This document shows positions 36,241 to 47,330 of a stretch of 64,000 bases of DNA, piece by piece. The stretch comes from Acanthornis magna. Taxonomy: Eukaryota; Chordata; Aves; Passeriformes; Acanthizidae. The position numbers and the translations under genes were made by a program. The notes below the pieces were generated by a model that worked only from the letters and a program-made list of their open reading frames with translations, ran no database searches and was not told where the DNA came from. The DNA lies in the NCBI GenBank assembly GCA_036785705.1, contig JAWUZG010000015.1, forward strand, positions 4,293,001-4,357,000. The letters run 5' to 3'. Numbering within the stretch: position 1 is the stretch's first letter; each line of letters begins with the position of its first letter.

Positions 36241-37174
36241 AGGAAGAGCCTCAGCAGGCTGAGATGAGAGCTCCTCTGCCTGATTTCTGTGCGTGCTTGT
36301 CTCTCTCTGAGAAAACCTCTCGCAAAACTGATGCAACAAATGTCTTTTCCCATTCTTGTGAACTTCTTCGGCATTATTGAAAACAAAAGGTGCAGACTCC
36401 TAATCAGAGATTGACATTCCAAGGGCCATTTGTTTGGGAAGAGAATCAAACACACCCTTAAAATCTCATCCTGTTCCTTCCTGGGGCTGCTGGGAGATGT
36501 AGTCTTCCTCTCTATCACTCCGGTGAGAGCTGCAGAGTATTTCTGCTCCTAGGGAGGCCACCCACAAAGCCTCATCAACCTGCTAGGACTAAAAAGAGGT
36601 CCAGACCTCATACAAAAAGCATCACCCAAAATGCAGAGCAGCTGATGGTACTTCCTATGTCAGCAAGTCTGGGTTGATGGAACAGGAAAATAATACATGA
36701 AAGCAAGAACTACTTCTCTGTGAATAGTGTGGTTTGCACATCATAGTCTATATGGGACTGTATCTCAGGGTGTGGATCCTCTTTCTGAATCTGATTATCC
36801 AAGCATTCAGGCTTGAATAAAATCTTTTGTCCTTCATGAAAGCCCCTCAGATTCTATCCCAAAAAAGCCCTGCCCAGGGGACTTGTCCAAGCCCTGGGAT
36901 GTTGACCATCATTCTTGTCCTCTCACAGCAAAGAGTTCCAGTGACCAAACATGGCAAGGACATTAAATTCTTTAAAGCAGCAATCTGCACCCTCCATGGA
37001 AAAATGGCCCAGCAGAGCACAGGTACCAATTCTTCACCTGCATTTCTGCAGGACTGGTGGGGATGTGTCTGCCCACCACAACCTCCTCGGTCCAGCATCT
37101 GCTGACAGCGTGCAGCATCTCCCTCACATTATGGCTTATTCAAAGAGGAACTGATGTGTACCAGCCCTTTTTTG
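36241..37174. other. Intergenic interval, no gene seen
   Basis: Holds the ZNF143-like site at 36486. Otherwise unremarkable; frames up to 97 codons are unsupported. Confidence 0.45.
36486..36504 (-). promoter_or_regulatory. ZNF143/STAF-like site
   Basis: The minus strand reads GACTACATCTCCCAGCAGC, close to the known ACTACANTTCCCAGNATGC family bound by ZNF143. Such sites usually sit at promoters or loop anchors, but no promoter is evident here. Confidence 0.4.
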
Positions 37175-37570
37175 TACAAACCTATTAAAATTCCAATGCA
37201 AATGACCGGATTCATAATCTGAGCTTCATTGAGAAACACAGTTTCCTGCTTTCCCCAGTAATGAAATTATTGGTTGTGCAGATGCTCCATTTCTAAGCTA
37301 ATTCAATCTCTGACTGTTTTTTTTGAGGCGGGATGTGTGAGGGCAGGGGAGTGAGGATGTGCAGGTTTGTGTGCGCGTGCACACAGCCCAACACATCTGC
37401 ACAGCGTGCTTCCCAGCACACAGATCCACGGGCTGTTTAGTTAGATAGCCAATTATAATTATAAATGCAATGGGAATACCAGCAGTGTATTGCATAGACA
37501 CGATTAAAAATAAACTGGGAAAGCTAAAAGCAGCTTAGTCGCCAGAAACTAATACACTACTGGGGCAAGT
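37175..37570. promoter_or_regulatory. Candidate conserved element split by an alternating core
   Basis: Octamer ATGCAAAT at 37196-37203, GTAATGAAATTATTGG and GCTAATTCAATC lie in the first half. GTGTGCGCGTGCACAC at 37369-37384 is an inverted repeat (6-bp arms, 4-base loop) that is also purine-pyrimidine alternating. CAATTATAATTATAAATGC follows near 37450. AT-rich arms around an alternating CpG core repeat the plan seen at 14925. Confidence 0.34.
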
Positions 37571-39101
37571 TGTGGAAATGCCTGATTATTCTCTTTTGCT
37601 CACTCCATCCCTGGGGGATCTTCCTGAGCTGTTACTTTAACTGCTCAACTTGCCTTTTCCACTGTGATAGTCAGCAGATGAAGCCCTTCACATTTAAGTG
37701 TAATAGTGCCAGAGAGACCAACTGCTCCTAAGAGTTACGACCTATAAATGTCGCTTCTGTGTCAGAATGAGAATGTGCCACTGAAGATGCTGAAGTCTGC
37801 AGAGGGTTTGCTTGACAATTCATGCAGGCCATTAAACTTACTCCTCCCCTCGTCTCCCCAGCATTGTGTACGCTGGGATTTCTTGCTTGCTTTCACAGCT
37901 TTCTGAGTGGCTCTTCCGAAGCTGGCAACAACTGAGCAATTTATCCCTGGGACAGAGTGTAGGGCACAGCATTTGTTCAGGCTTCTCTTCTCTTCACCTG
38001 TCATGGCTAATGAGAGTTCCAGGACAGACTGCCTGCGCTTCCCTGTATCAGATATGGATATCCTCACCCAGGGCAGAGAGAAAACAGAGATGGGCATGGT
38101 GTGGTGCCAGGATGAGACAAGGAGTCCTGTAAAGTGGGTCTAAATCAGCCTTCTGTCCCAGACAGTTGCCAGGTGCAGGTGGTACTGCCCTTTCCTTTTG
38201 CCTGAGAACCCGCACAGCCTTCTCCACCCATCCTCACCTGCTCCTGGAGATGGCTTGGGGGGTCTGGAGGGGGAACAAGAACTATTTCTATTTCCCCACA
38301 GCACCCAGATATTTCTGGCCAACTGAATAAGAGGCATTTCAGTCTGCCTTGGTCAGGAGGACATGATTACTTCTTAGCCTGCAGCGTACAGCATGAAGAA
38401 TAACAATAGCTGAGAGCAGGGTTGGGTCTTTTGACTCACAACCCAGTTCTGGCCTTAGCTGAAAGCCCAACTCACCACAGCCATAAGCACAACTCAGAAG
38501 AAATTCAGGAATTCACACCATGTTAACATTTAGCCCAGCACCCACATATATTCAGGTACAAGATAGATATTTAGTATTAACTTTCATCATGGTGTGCACA
38601 AGTGGTGTAGGACATGGAAAACACAGCTCCAGACACCTACTAGTATTCCTGCCCCTTTTCCTTCTGAGAAAAGAGAGGTTTTGAGACCTCGGGAAGAGAT
38701 GAAAAGCACCTCTCTGAGAGGAATGATGGTGCAGAAAACCCCATGGCTTGGTGTTGCTCACTGCTGGGGGTGGCAGGGCAGAAAGGAAAGCCACGAACAG
38801 CAGAGGGGATGATGTTGGGGCAAGTGATGAGCCCTCCCTGTGGAGCAGGCCCAGGCAGGGCAGTGCAGAAAGGCTGGACCATGCAGACAGTGCAGCTGGA
38901 GGACGGTGACAGACCCTCTGCAGCCAGTGGAGGCAGATCATATGGACAGCTGCACTCTGGATGGGAAAAGGGAGCAGGACAGAGCACTGAAAGGCTGACA
39001 GGCAGGACTGGCTCACTTGGGGTGTTACTGTGCTCCATATCAGCTTGAAATCTGGAGGGACAAGCCTGTGATTACCCCAGCCTGTGGACAGCCAGATGCT
39101 G
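37571..39101. other. Intergenic interval, no gene seen
   Basis: Includes part of the longest frame in the window (298 codons, minus strand, 39448-38552), which is driven by the minisatellite at 39102. Other frames of 60-130 codons overlap. No known family. Confidence 0.45.
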
Positions 39102-39308
39102 CCATCCCCACTCCCATTGCATCCCATCCCATCCCAGGGCCCCCACGGTGGCTCTGTCCCTTCCCCATCTCCACTCCCACTCCATCCCATCCCTGGGCCC
39201 CCATGGTGGCTCTCTCCCCTCCCCATCCCCACTCCCACCTCCATCCCATCCCAGGGCCCCCACGGTGGCTCTGTCCCTTCCCCATCCCCACTCCCACCTC
39301 CATCCCCT
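39102..39308 (+). repeat. C-rich minisatellite, 58/59-bp unit
   Basis: The word GGGCCCCCAYGGTGGCTCT recurs at 39137, 39195 and 39254, giving a 58 then 59 base period and about 3.4 copies, rich in CCATCCC. Copies one and three share CACGGTGGCTCTGTCCCTT, while copy two has CATGG and CTCCCCT. The minus strand at 39123-39142 carries four or more G tracts with short loops. The frames seen on both strands are repeat artefacts. Confidence 0.95.
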
Positions 39309-39464
39309 CGGCAGCAGCGGTGGCTGCCAGTGCCACCAGCACACAGGGAGGAGGCAGCAGCTGATTTCGCAGGCACTTGACCAGAGATGTTTGAATCGGG
39401 ACTGAGACGGGGAGGGGGAAGAGCTGAGGATCCTTTTGAGGCCGCCACCTGGGACTGGCGGCAC
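39309..39464. other. GC-rich spacer
   Basis: Short GC-rich stretch between the minisatellite and the large AT-rich block. Nothing recognised. Confidence 0.4.
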
Positions 39465-40440
39465 TTCTACTAATGCACAGTGAACAGCTAAATCATACAT
39501 TATTGATTTGTCAGACGTATTTGCATATAAATAAGCATGATCATTCATACAAACCTTAATGTTGTTGTTCTCCCTTTAGTGTTGTGATCACAGATGAATG
39601 ACTCTAGTTAGACACAATTCAGGAAAGCTTGTACCGCTGCAGCAAAGTAAGCTGCTGATTTAAAACTACATTTATTGGAGCATGTAAGTGTGACAGTCTA
39701 TTGGTGAATTTGGGGATAATTAGTCTAAAAGACAAGATAAATGAATCCTGAAAGTGGTATTGTGATGAAGAAATGATCCCTCCATGCTAGTAAAGCCTTG
39801 ATGCCAGAAATATTGTAAATGATAATTAACTGGGAAACACAGAGGAATTATATTTCAATTGTGTTTTCAAAAGGACTTAGAATTTTACAGGCAAATTGAT
39901 TCGGTTCTCCCCCTCCCCCAGCCCTGTGATTATGAAAGATTGTCTAATTTACAACATGAACTATGAAGCATATGACAAATCGCTGGCTTGCTTTTATGCA
40001 TCTTGTTTGTACGTTTCTCCCTGGTAGATATCTGCTTATTGTTTTTAAGCAAACCAAGACATGTATTTTTCAATTAGTCTTTCCCTAGGCCTAATCTAGA
40101 CAGATCTGCAGGCCAGCACAACACACTGACCCATGAAAATTATATCTGCTGTATTAATTCATTAAGCATTGCAGGATCAAGCTGTAAGATCTCACTCCCT
40201 GATAACATCAGCAACGTGAGCAGGGTTAGTCTGCATCCCTCCCCTGAAAAGAAAATATTATGGATTGTGCAATGCAGGGGAAACATTGCTTGCTAACACT
40301 TCATTTTAATTGTCCTAAATTAGAGCTGAAGACTTACAAAACTGTGCGTGACAGCCAATGAATACCAAATGAATTCATTAGGATCAAGGCTGTTACAATG
40401 AATAACTAACGAATCTATAACAACAGCTATATCCTTTATG
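39465..40440. promoter_or_regulatory. Largest AT-rich candidate regulatory block (about 1 kb)
   Basis: Nearly one kilobase with no repeats and no open frame of 60 codons. It contains octamer ATTTGCAT at 39519-39526, ACATTATTGATTTGTCAG, GGGATAATTAGTC, AATGATAATTAACTGG, TTTTCAATTAGTC, AAAATTATATCTG and TATTAATTCATTAAGC. Base composition shifts sharply at both ends, against GC-rich DNA. This is the longest continuous stretch of this texture in the window. Confidence 0.42.
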
Positions 40441-40585
40441 CCTCGGCTGGCGGCTGCAGCAGGGAGCCCTGGAGGGAGCTATCCTGACCCTGAGGCCAGC
40501 ACTCTTTGCCCCATGCCAGCCTCTAATTGCCGCTCCACGGGAAGCTGGTGTCACCTGGATTGCTCAGGGTGAGGGCAGCAGGACG

Positions 40586-40733
40586 GGTGGATGGAGAAGG
40601 GGAATCAAACAGGACCTTGCAGGTGGATGGAGAAGGGGAACCAAACAGGACCTTGCAGGTGGCTGGAGAAAGGGAATCAAACAGGACCTTGCAGGTGGAC
40701 GGAGAAGGGGAACCAAACAGGACTTTGCAGGTG
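40586..40733 (+). repeat. 36-bp minisatellite, four copies
   Basis: Exact 36-base register starting at 40586, 40622, 40658 and 40694, plus a few bases of a fifth unit. Units begin GGTGG and end TTGCA. Copies one and three read GGAATCAAAC; copies two and four read GGAACCAAAC. Because 36 is a multiple of three, frames stay open on both strands (119 and 96 codons), giving 12-residue peptide repeats that I do not take as protein. Confidence 0.97.
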
Positions 40734-42394
40734 AATTGCAGGAGCAGGGCACAACCACCAAACCCTGAGCTTTGGAACATCCTGCCAGGGCTCCACAGGA
40801 CCGAGATGCACATCCTGCCACTTGTTCAGGACATCCCAGCGTTGCTGCTATGGGGTCCTGCCTTCCTGACTCTATTGTTAGACTGAAACCACCCTTCTGT
40901 CACCCATGGCTGGTGCATCCAGCTCAGCACACACACTCTGATCCATCCCACAGGATGCAACCTCCCATGATGTTTTGAACTGCTCCTGTCTATGCTCTGG
41001 GGCACTGTGTCCATGGTAAACACAGAAAGGTGTTGTTATAAAGAAAGAAAAAAAAAGGAAAAGAAATGCCTTCATCCGCAAGGAGTTTAGACCTTGTGTT
41101 TCTCTGGTGGGACTCACCATAACTCATACAAGATTCCATGAGTTGGGACTGCGAAAGAAGAAGGGGAAAGGGGCTTTTATTACTATGGAGAGGTTTTATA
41201 TGGCATTGTCTTCCTTAGCCGAGGATCTTAATTTTTTGGGTGGGTATTCAATGAAAGAAAATACAAAAGACAATGACTCAGCTAAGTTGCCTCTCAAACC
41301 ACTGCAGCTGTGCCAGGGAAGGGAGCTTTGGAGCAGGAGGGCATGAAGACCACCCTGCCAGAGAGCATCTCAGGACACTGCAGCTGATACCAAACCATCA
41401 TCAGGTTTCTACCAACAGGAAGGAGGAAAACACTGTACCAAAGAATTTCTACTAACTGGATGCTCAAAGGAACACACAGAGAACCAGGGGAACCAGGTTT
41501 CATTCTGCATCACTACATCAATGCTCTTCATTCCCAAGCGATGCCAAATTCTTCTTCCTCTGGTCAAGGTTCCCACTTTTTTTGCACAGACCCAGCGGTT
41601 GTGAGGAGGAGGGAATATTTCTGAGCTGAGGAAAGATTTCCAAGGAAATTTGCAAAAGGTCTCAAGCTGATGGCATTTGTTTCTTTTAAAAGAGGTATCC
41701 CAGCATAAGCAGAAGGGTGCTCAGCCTCACTGTCCCTCTGGGCTCGGTGCAGCCTCACAGGCAGAGGTGATGACACCTGGCAGGTGAACCTGTGCTCTTG
41801 CCTCCAGCTTTCTGCCCCACTCCCCAAATAATGGTTCCTGTCCTCAAAAGGGAACCTGTTCCTGGCATGAACTCCAGCATACCTTCACCATTTGCAGGGA
41901 AGCTGCAGGGATTGAGAGACATGAGTCTGTTGCTTAGAGGTGGAGCAGGAGAGACAGCAAGGGGCAGCAGCTTCTTAACCTCACTTCAGCAAAGCTTCCT
42001 GAGCCAGCACGTCTTCGTCAATGTTCCCAAGTAATTTTGAGGTCCTGGAACAAAAATCTGGGTTTTGTATGAAAAATTGTTTGGAATGTAAGGAAGAGAC
42101 TGTTGGAACCCTGGGGAATGAGTTCTAGACAGGAGACAAAGGCAGCTGGGAAAATGGAGGGACAAGCAGTAATCATCCTCTGAAATCCAGATAGAGCAGC
42201 AGGGCCCCTGCCCTTGCTGATGTGCTTTTGGGAAATGTAGCTCATCCTGGAAAAAGAAAGGAAAAGCCAAGCATGTGCAGGGAGCCTCTCTGGTGTGCAG
42301 CCTCCGCCTCCGTTCAGGCTGTTTGCAAACTCTCTCTATGCTTATCATCATGTAATTGAAATAATGTGTATTGACAGAGACTTGAAAACAACTG
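40734..42394. other. Intergenic interval, no gene seen
   Basis: An A-rich patch lies at 41040-41066. A 137-codon minus-strand frame at 42399-41986 is unsupported. TTGGGAAATGTAGCT near 42229-42243 weakly resembles the ZNF143 site at 36486. Confidence 0.45.
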
Positions 42395-42690
42395 CTCAAT
42401 TTTCCTGAAAATTCAATTAAACTTCGTTTATTCTGGGGATCGATCCAATTAAAAGGGGGGAAATTTCAGATGGTCCGAGCCTTACAATCCATCTTAACAC
42501 ACTGTGTCTATCACTGTGATGTAATAATTCCCCCAATCAATGCTTTAAAAGCATTTAGCAGTCTTGATAATGAACTTTTGTCAAAATAGCCTTACAAAGC
42601 AATAAATGAGAGCAGATTAATATGTAGTCATAAAGCTATGAATGGTTTAACGCTTTGAAAGGTTTGCTTCATAAATTAGACTTTTTTATT
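42395..42690. promoter_or_regulatory. Candidate conserved non-coding element
   Basis: GAAAATTCAATTAAACTTCG, GATCGATCCAATTAAAAG, GTGATGTAATAATTCCCCC, CAGTCTTGATAATGAAC and GCAGATTAATATGTAG. Abrupt loss of simple repeats and density of ATTA cores mark it out. No open frame. Confidence 0.38.
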
Positions 42691-44369
42691 TATTTCTTTA
42701 ACATAATCCCTCCCTGATACTATTGCCCAAGGTTTTGGTAGACAAGAAGGAGTCCTTGTTATGAGAGAAATGGATGGATGTGAACTAAGGATGTTCCAGG
42801 ATGAACCAGGCCTGGTTTATTGACATTGCAGGCAACTCCCACGGCCACCATGGGCAAAACCAGAGCAGCTGTAAGTAAACTTGTCACAGCAGTGATTTTC
42901 AAATCTTGAACAAAGGCATCTCTGCTCAAACTTCCATCAAGGCAGATTCCCACCCATTGAAGCAGCCCCATTTGATTGCCTTAGGACTACCATAACTGCG
43001 TGAGAGTCTTTTCACAACCGCTGAGGATTGAGAAACATGCCCCATTCTGACACTGTGAGGGGTTGTGCAATGGCTCTTAATTGTGGCACTTCTTTAGGAA
43101 ATGCCTGCTTTAAATGTCTGCCTTTCCTGGTACTGATTTAAGATATTAAATCATCTTCCTAATATTGTAGCTTCAGGCTGACCCCAGCAACTCCCATCCT
43201 ACTTAATAACATCTGTGGATGCCATGCATTTTGATTCTCAGCTAGAATAGTTTCTTGAACAGTTTTCTGCTTCTTGCACATAACTGTGCTTAGATTTACC
43301 CATGTCCCCTACCGTGCTCTCAGTTTACTGCTCACAACAAGCAGGTTTTCTATAATATTTGGTACTCACTAGAAAAATCAAAATTAGCAAAGACCCAGCT
43401 TAGAAAAGGGAACCTCAAAGGGCACATTACTGCTGGAGACAGGAGCAGGGAAAATGCTCCTTCTCCAAAGGAGGGCATGAGGTCCTAGTTTAGAAATGCA
43501 GATTTCCATTTTAACATTAATTTTAAGTGCCCTGGCTAAAACTTTCTCCTGGTAAAGTCTAATAGAGAGTAACCTGGGTGCAAGACCCCGCTACTGGAGA
43601 GGGCAGATGGTTTCAATCATTTTTATTCTGCTCAAGTGCCATGAGAAGCTGCTTGCAGCCTGTGTGTGGTGTTGGAGGGTGACAGCTCACAGGATTCAGG
43701 CAGAGAACAGCTTTGCCCCTTCCACCTCGGGCTCTTTTAGCACATTTTTAATGCCCTGGGCAAGCTGCCGGCTTGTGGAGAAGAGCCCATGTGTCACAGA
43801 CCTTCAGCTGCACCGAGGGTTTCACCATCCTGCAGTTCAGTGTCCCTCTGGAGCTGAAAACACTGTGAGGAGAACTGGTCCACAGGATCTTCACCAGATT
43901 TTAACAGCATTCCACATTTGTAAGAGAGCTGGTGTGGTTTTCAGAGGTGCTGTGGGCACCCTGCTCTCACTGTGCTTGCTGTGCAAAGGCAATTCTCCAC
44001 CTCCCATGAAATGTGCCCTTCTCTGCTGGGACATAGAAGCCCTGCAGCATCTCAGAGCAGCAGCCTGGTGTTTTTGAAGACACCAAATGGAGGAGGAAAA
44101 ACCCATAGGAGGGAGAAAAACCCACTGCACTGAGTGGGAGCCCCAGGGAGAGCAGAACCTGCATCCATCTCTCGCACACCGTCAGTCAAACACATCCCAC
44201 AGTATTGCATTAATCCCTGGGACTCACTGGTTCCTGCAGTGGATGTATGCCGAATCCATACAGTGTTGATTTACAGACATTTTGCCAGGGCTCAATAGCT
44301 GTGAAGCACACCAGCACCGCATGAAAAATGCTATCTGCAAGAAACCTTTTAGCTCAGCAGAGATGGCTG
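42691..44369. other. Intergenic interval, no gene seen
   Basis: The 156-codon plus-strand frame at 43607-44077 has no recognised domain and competes with antisense frames. No repeats. Confidence 0.45.
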
Positions 44370-44460
44370 TAAGTGGCAGCATTCCCTTTTCGCAAACTTC
44401 CAGTGGAAACATTTCATTTGCATATGATATTAATTGCAGAAGAAACAGGCGTGCTCCTTC
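44370..44460. promoter_or_regulatory. Small octamer-containing candidate element
   Basis: CATTTCATTTGCATATGATATTAATTGC combines a perfect octamer (44416-44423), an overlapping CATATG E-box and TTAATT. Short, so low confidence. Confidence 0.3.
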
Positions 44461-47139
44461 CCATCGAACCCACACGGTCTTTTATGTGCTGTTTTCCTAC
44501 AAGAGCAAGGAGCTGGGATGAAGGGTGTGGATGCAGTCCATCCCCTGAGCAATCTGCAGAGGAGGTGACCTGCTCAAATTGTTGCTTTCTGAAATGAAGT
44601 GATGCTAATTGCACCCAGTGCCCTGGGTTTTGGCTCACTTTAGACAGCAGATTTTTCACTGCATCAGAAAAATGTCTGTCTTTTCCTCAGTGTGAGCTGG
44701 AGTGATGCAGATATTTGGTAGAACAGCTCCTGAGTACATGCCCCAAATTAATGTGGGGCAATTACAACCCAGGGAAGATCATGGCGCATATACACAGCCT
44801 GTTGACCCGGATGGACTTGACAAAAATCCTGCTATGCCCTCTCTGTGTGGAGAATTGAAAATAATGAGTTATTTTTTATTTTTTCTGACCACCCAAACCT
44901 ATAGCTGGGCCCATCATGCAGAAGAAACTACAGGATAAATATCTCCCAGGTTTACCCCACCAACCAAGGCAGGCACACTTCCCCCCAGGCTTGTTTTCTC
45001 TACAGCCTGGACGTGCCCCATGTCATTCCCTCAAGACCTATTTCTCCCTAGAGATTTTCACCAGTTCCTCTTCTTTTTCCCGTGGCCTCTGCCGGGCGAT
45101 AAACCCAGTTTGGGCTCCAATGGGCTCCAGTGCAGCAGCAATGGGAGGGCTGGGGCAGCGCCTGGGGCCAGAGCTGCCTCGGGGCTCACAGAATCCTGCC
45201 AGCAGCTCAACACCACAGCACTGATTTTGCTCTTGGGCCCTTCCTTCCTTCACCTCAAAGAGTTTCTATTTCATGTTTTCATTTCCAGTGGCTTGGTATT
45301 TTGGGGGTGGGTAAGGAAGGACTACAGCGTGTTTCAGGAGTAATCTATTCCTCAGCATTCAGTCCCTCGTGTCTCTTCTGCTGGTCTTTGAAATAAAGTA
45401 TTATTCAAGCAGAAGAGAAGGAAAAAAATTATGAAAGAATCCTACTAAATCCCAGATAAACATATGTAAAAAAAGTAATTCCAGGTGGAGCCATTACAGG
45501 TTAAATTTAAGCTTATTTCTTCAGAGTGTCACCAAAAAAAAATTAAAATACCTCTCCTTCCTGCCCCCCCTTCATAAAAAAGAGATCATTTTGATACTAA
45601 AGGTATTGCAGCAGCTTTAAGGGACTCACAGATCAAACATCATTTGGGAAATTTCAAAGGGCTGTTTCAACAGTATCACTTTCTACCATTTCCCACTCCG
45701 AATCCCTTCTTCTTATATTTTGGTTCCTGATGAAGTTTCAGCTGCTCCTGAAGTCAGTCCTTGTGTTCTTGGCTATCAAAGAGCATTGCAACATCAACGT
45801 CAGAGTTAAACTAAGAAAAAAAAAAAAAAAGAACCTCTAAGAAAAAGCATCCCTTTTCCTTTGGAGATCAGAAAGTCAAATAAAAAGGATGCTGATTTGT
45901 GGAATAAAGGGTGGGATTCCCTGCTGAGACGATAGGAATCTTCTGACTTAACTGAGTTAAGATTTGAATATATTTGGCCCAGACAAGGGGAGAAAAAAAA
46001 ATCCATTAGTTTTGAGAAAAGCCTCACACAGTTTCAAAAGGAAATATGTTAATATATTTTTTTTTAAAAAAAGGGGGGAAAAAAAGATTTGTATGTGTGT
46101 TTCGGAGGCCAGGAGTTTAATACTATCAGCCAGAAGCAAAGAGAGAAATTAAATTACATGACTAGCACAAAGTCTTGTCTCCTGCTGCCAGGACATGGAT
46201 GAGGGAACAAGAGACTCCTCTGCAGCCCTGCTGGATCCGGGCCCCGTGGCCATTGCTAAACCACTCAGGCCACAGTGACCTGCCATGGCCATCCCTGGGG
46301 CACTGTCCAGCCCTCCATGGGACAGAACTGACCCCTGGTCCTTGCCTGGGCTCAGGGTTCAGTGCTGAGCTGATGTCTGAGTCCCAGAGCAGCCCCACAC
46401 TGAGGGCACGTGAGCCTCCCCCACTCCTGCCTCAGTTTCCTCCTCTCTGCAGGGACCCCAAAGTGCTGCTCTCTACTTGCAATGCCCCAGAGCCTCTGAT
46501 CCCAGTGGGAATCTCAGTCCATCCTAACACACCACCCTGATTCCCACCAGCCTGACGCCAGACTGACCGTCCTTCAGAACCCCCGTGGTGAATGAGCAAG
46601 AAACACCAGATAAATGACTTCACAGAGCTTCATGAAACAAATTTCCTGATCGCCCAGGTGCTGATTCCTCTGGCACATCCCTGGTGAGGGCAATGGACTT
46701 TCTACATCCAGGAGGAACTGGCAGGACTGCTCTGCACCACAGGGCACTGCTGCCATTGCTGCCCAGGAGCAGGGCAGGAGGTTCCCACAGCCACCAGCCA
46801 CTCCTGGCTCCAAAAAATGGGATTTTTCTACTCTGCAGCAGCCCAGGAAAGCAGATGGCAACTCATGCTGGTTGTGGCTTCATAGAACTTGAAATGTCCC
46901 ATGTTCATAGCAGCCTGGGAGAGACACAGCAGAGGTGCTGTGTCCTTTGTTCCCCACAGAGCTTTTCTGTTCCTCCGTGCCTGAGCAGTGCTGGGGCATG
47001 TGAGGACTCACCCAAAAATGATGATAACAGCGTGAGACTGCCCTTCTGAATGAGGCCCTGGGAAAAGCTGGTGGCTGGGGAAAGGTTCAGTCCAGCCGTG
47101 GAGTGGCTGCAGGCTGTAATGTGGGGTTGTCAGAAGAGC
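44461..47139. other. Intergenic interval, no gene seen
   Basis: An A15 tract lies at 45816-45830 and a T/A-rich low-complexity patch at 46049-46086. Frames of 60-121 codons are unsupported. No transposons recognised. Confidence 0.45.
45816..45830 (+). repeat. A15 homopolymer
   Basis: Fifteen uninterrupted A. No coding-like or retroposon sequence precedes it. Confidence 0.9.
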
Positions 47140-47330
47140 AGCTCAGTATTAAATCCTTTTGATGGTTCTCCTGCTGAGAGAAGAGATGATATCTCATCAT
47201 TAATGGAGTTGAATTAATATAAATTAGCCGAACAGCTCCTCGCTGCTTCCGTTCAGGCAGAGAAAAGGGGTTTATTGGGGAGGCAAAAGCAACGATCCCT
47301 TTCACCTCACATTCACTCCGCCATCCATAA
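47140..47330. promoter_or_regulatory. Candidate conserved non-coding element
   Basis: AGATGATATCTCATCATTAATGG, then GAGTTGAATTAATATAAATTAGCC, then CpG-bearing DNA (GCTTCCGTTC, AACGATCCC, CTCCGCC). Mixed homeodomain cores and retained CpGs. No repeats. Confidence 0.33.

Noticed and set aside
38552..39448. 298-codon minus-strand open frame, longest in the window
   Set aside because: It crosses the 58/59-bp minisatellite, which yields repeated Gly/Trp/Asp-rich peptide, and competing frames are open on both strands. No domain recognised.
40523..40886. 119- and 96-codon frames with 12-residue repeats
   Set aside because: The 36-bp unit is a multiple of three, so frames stay open by construction. 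Both strands are open.
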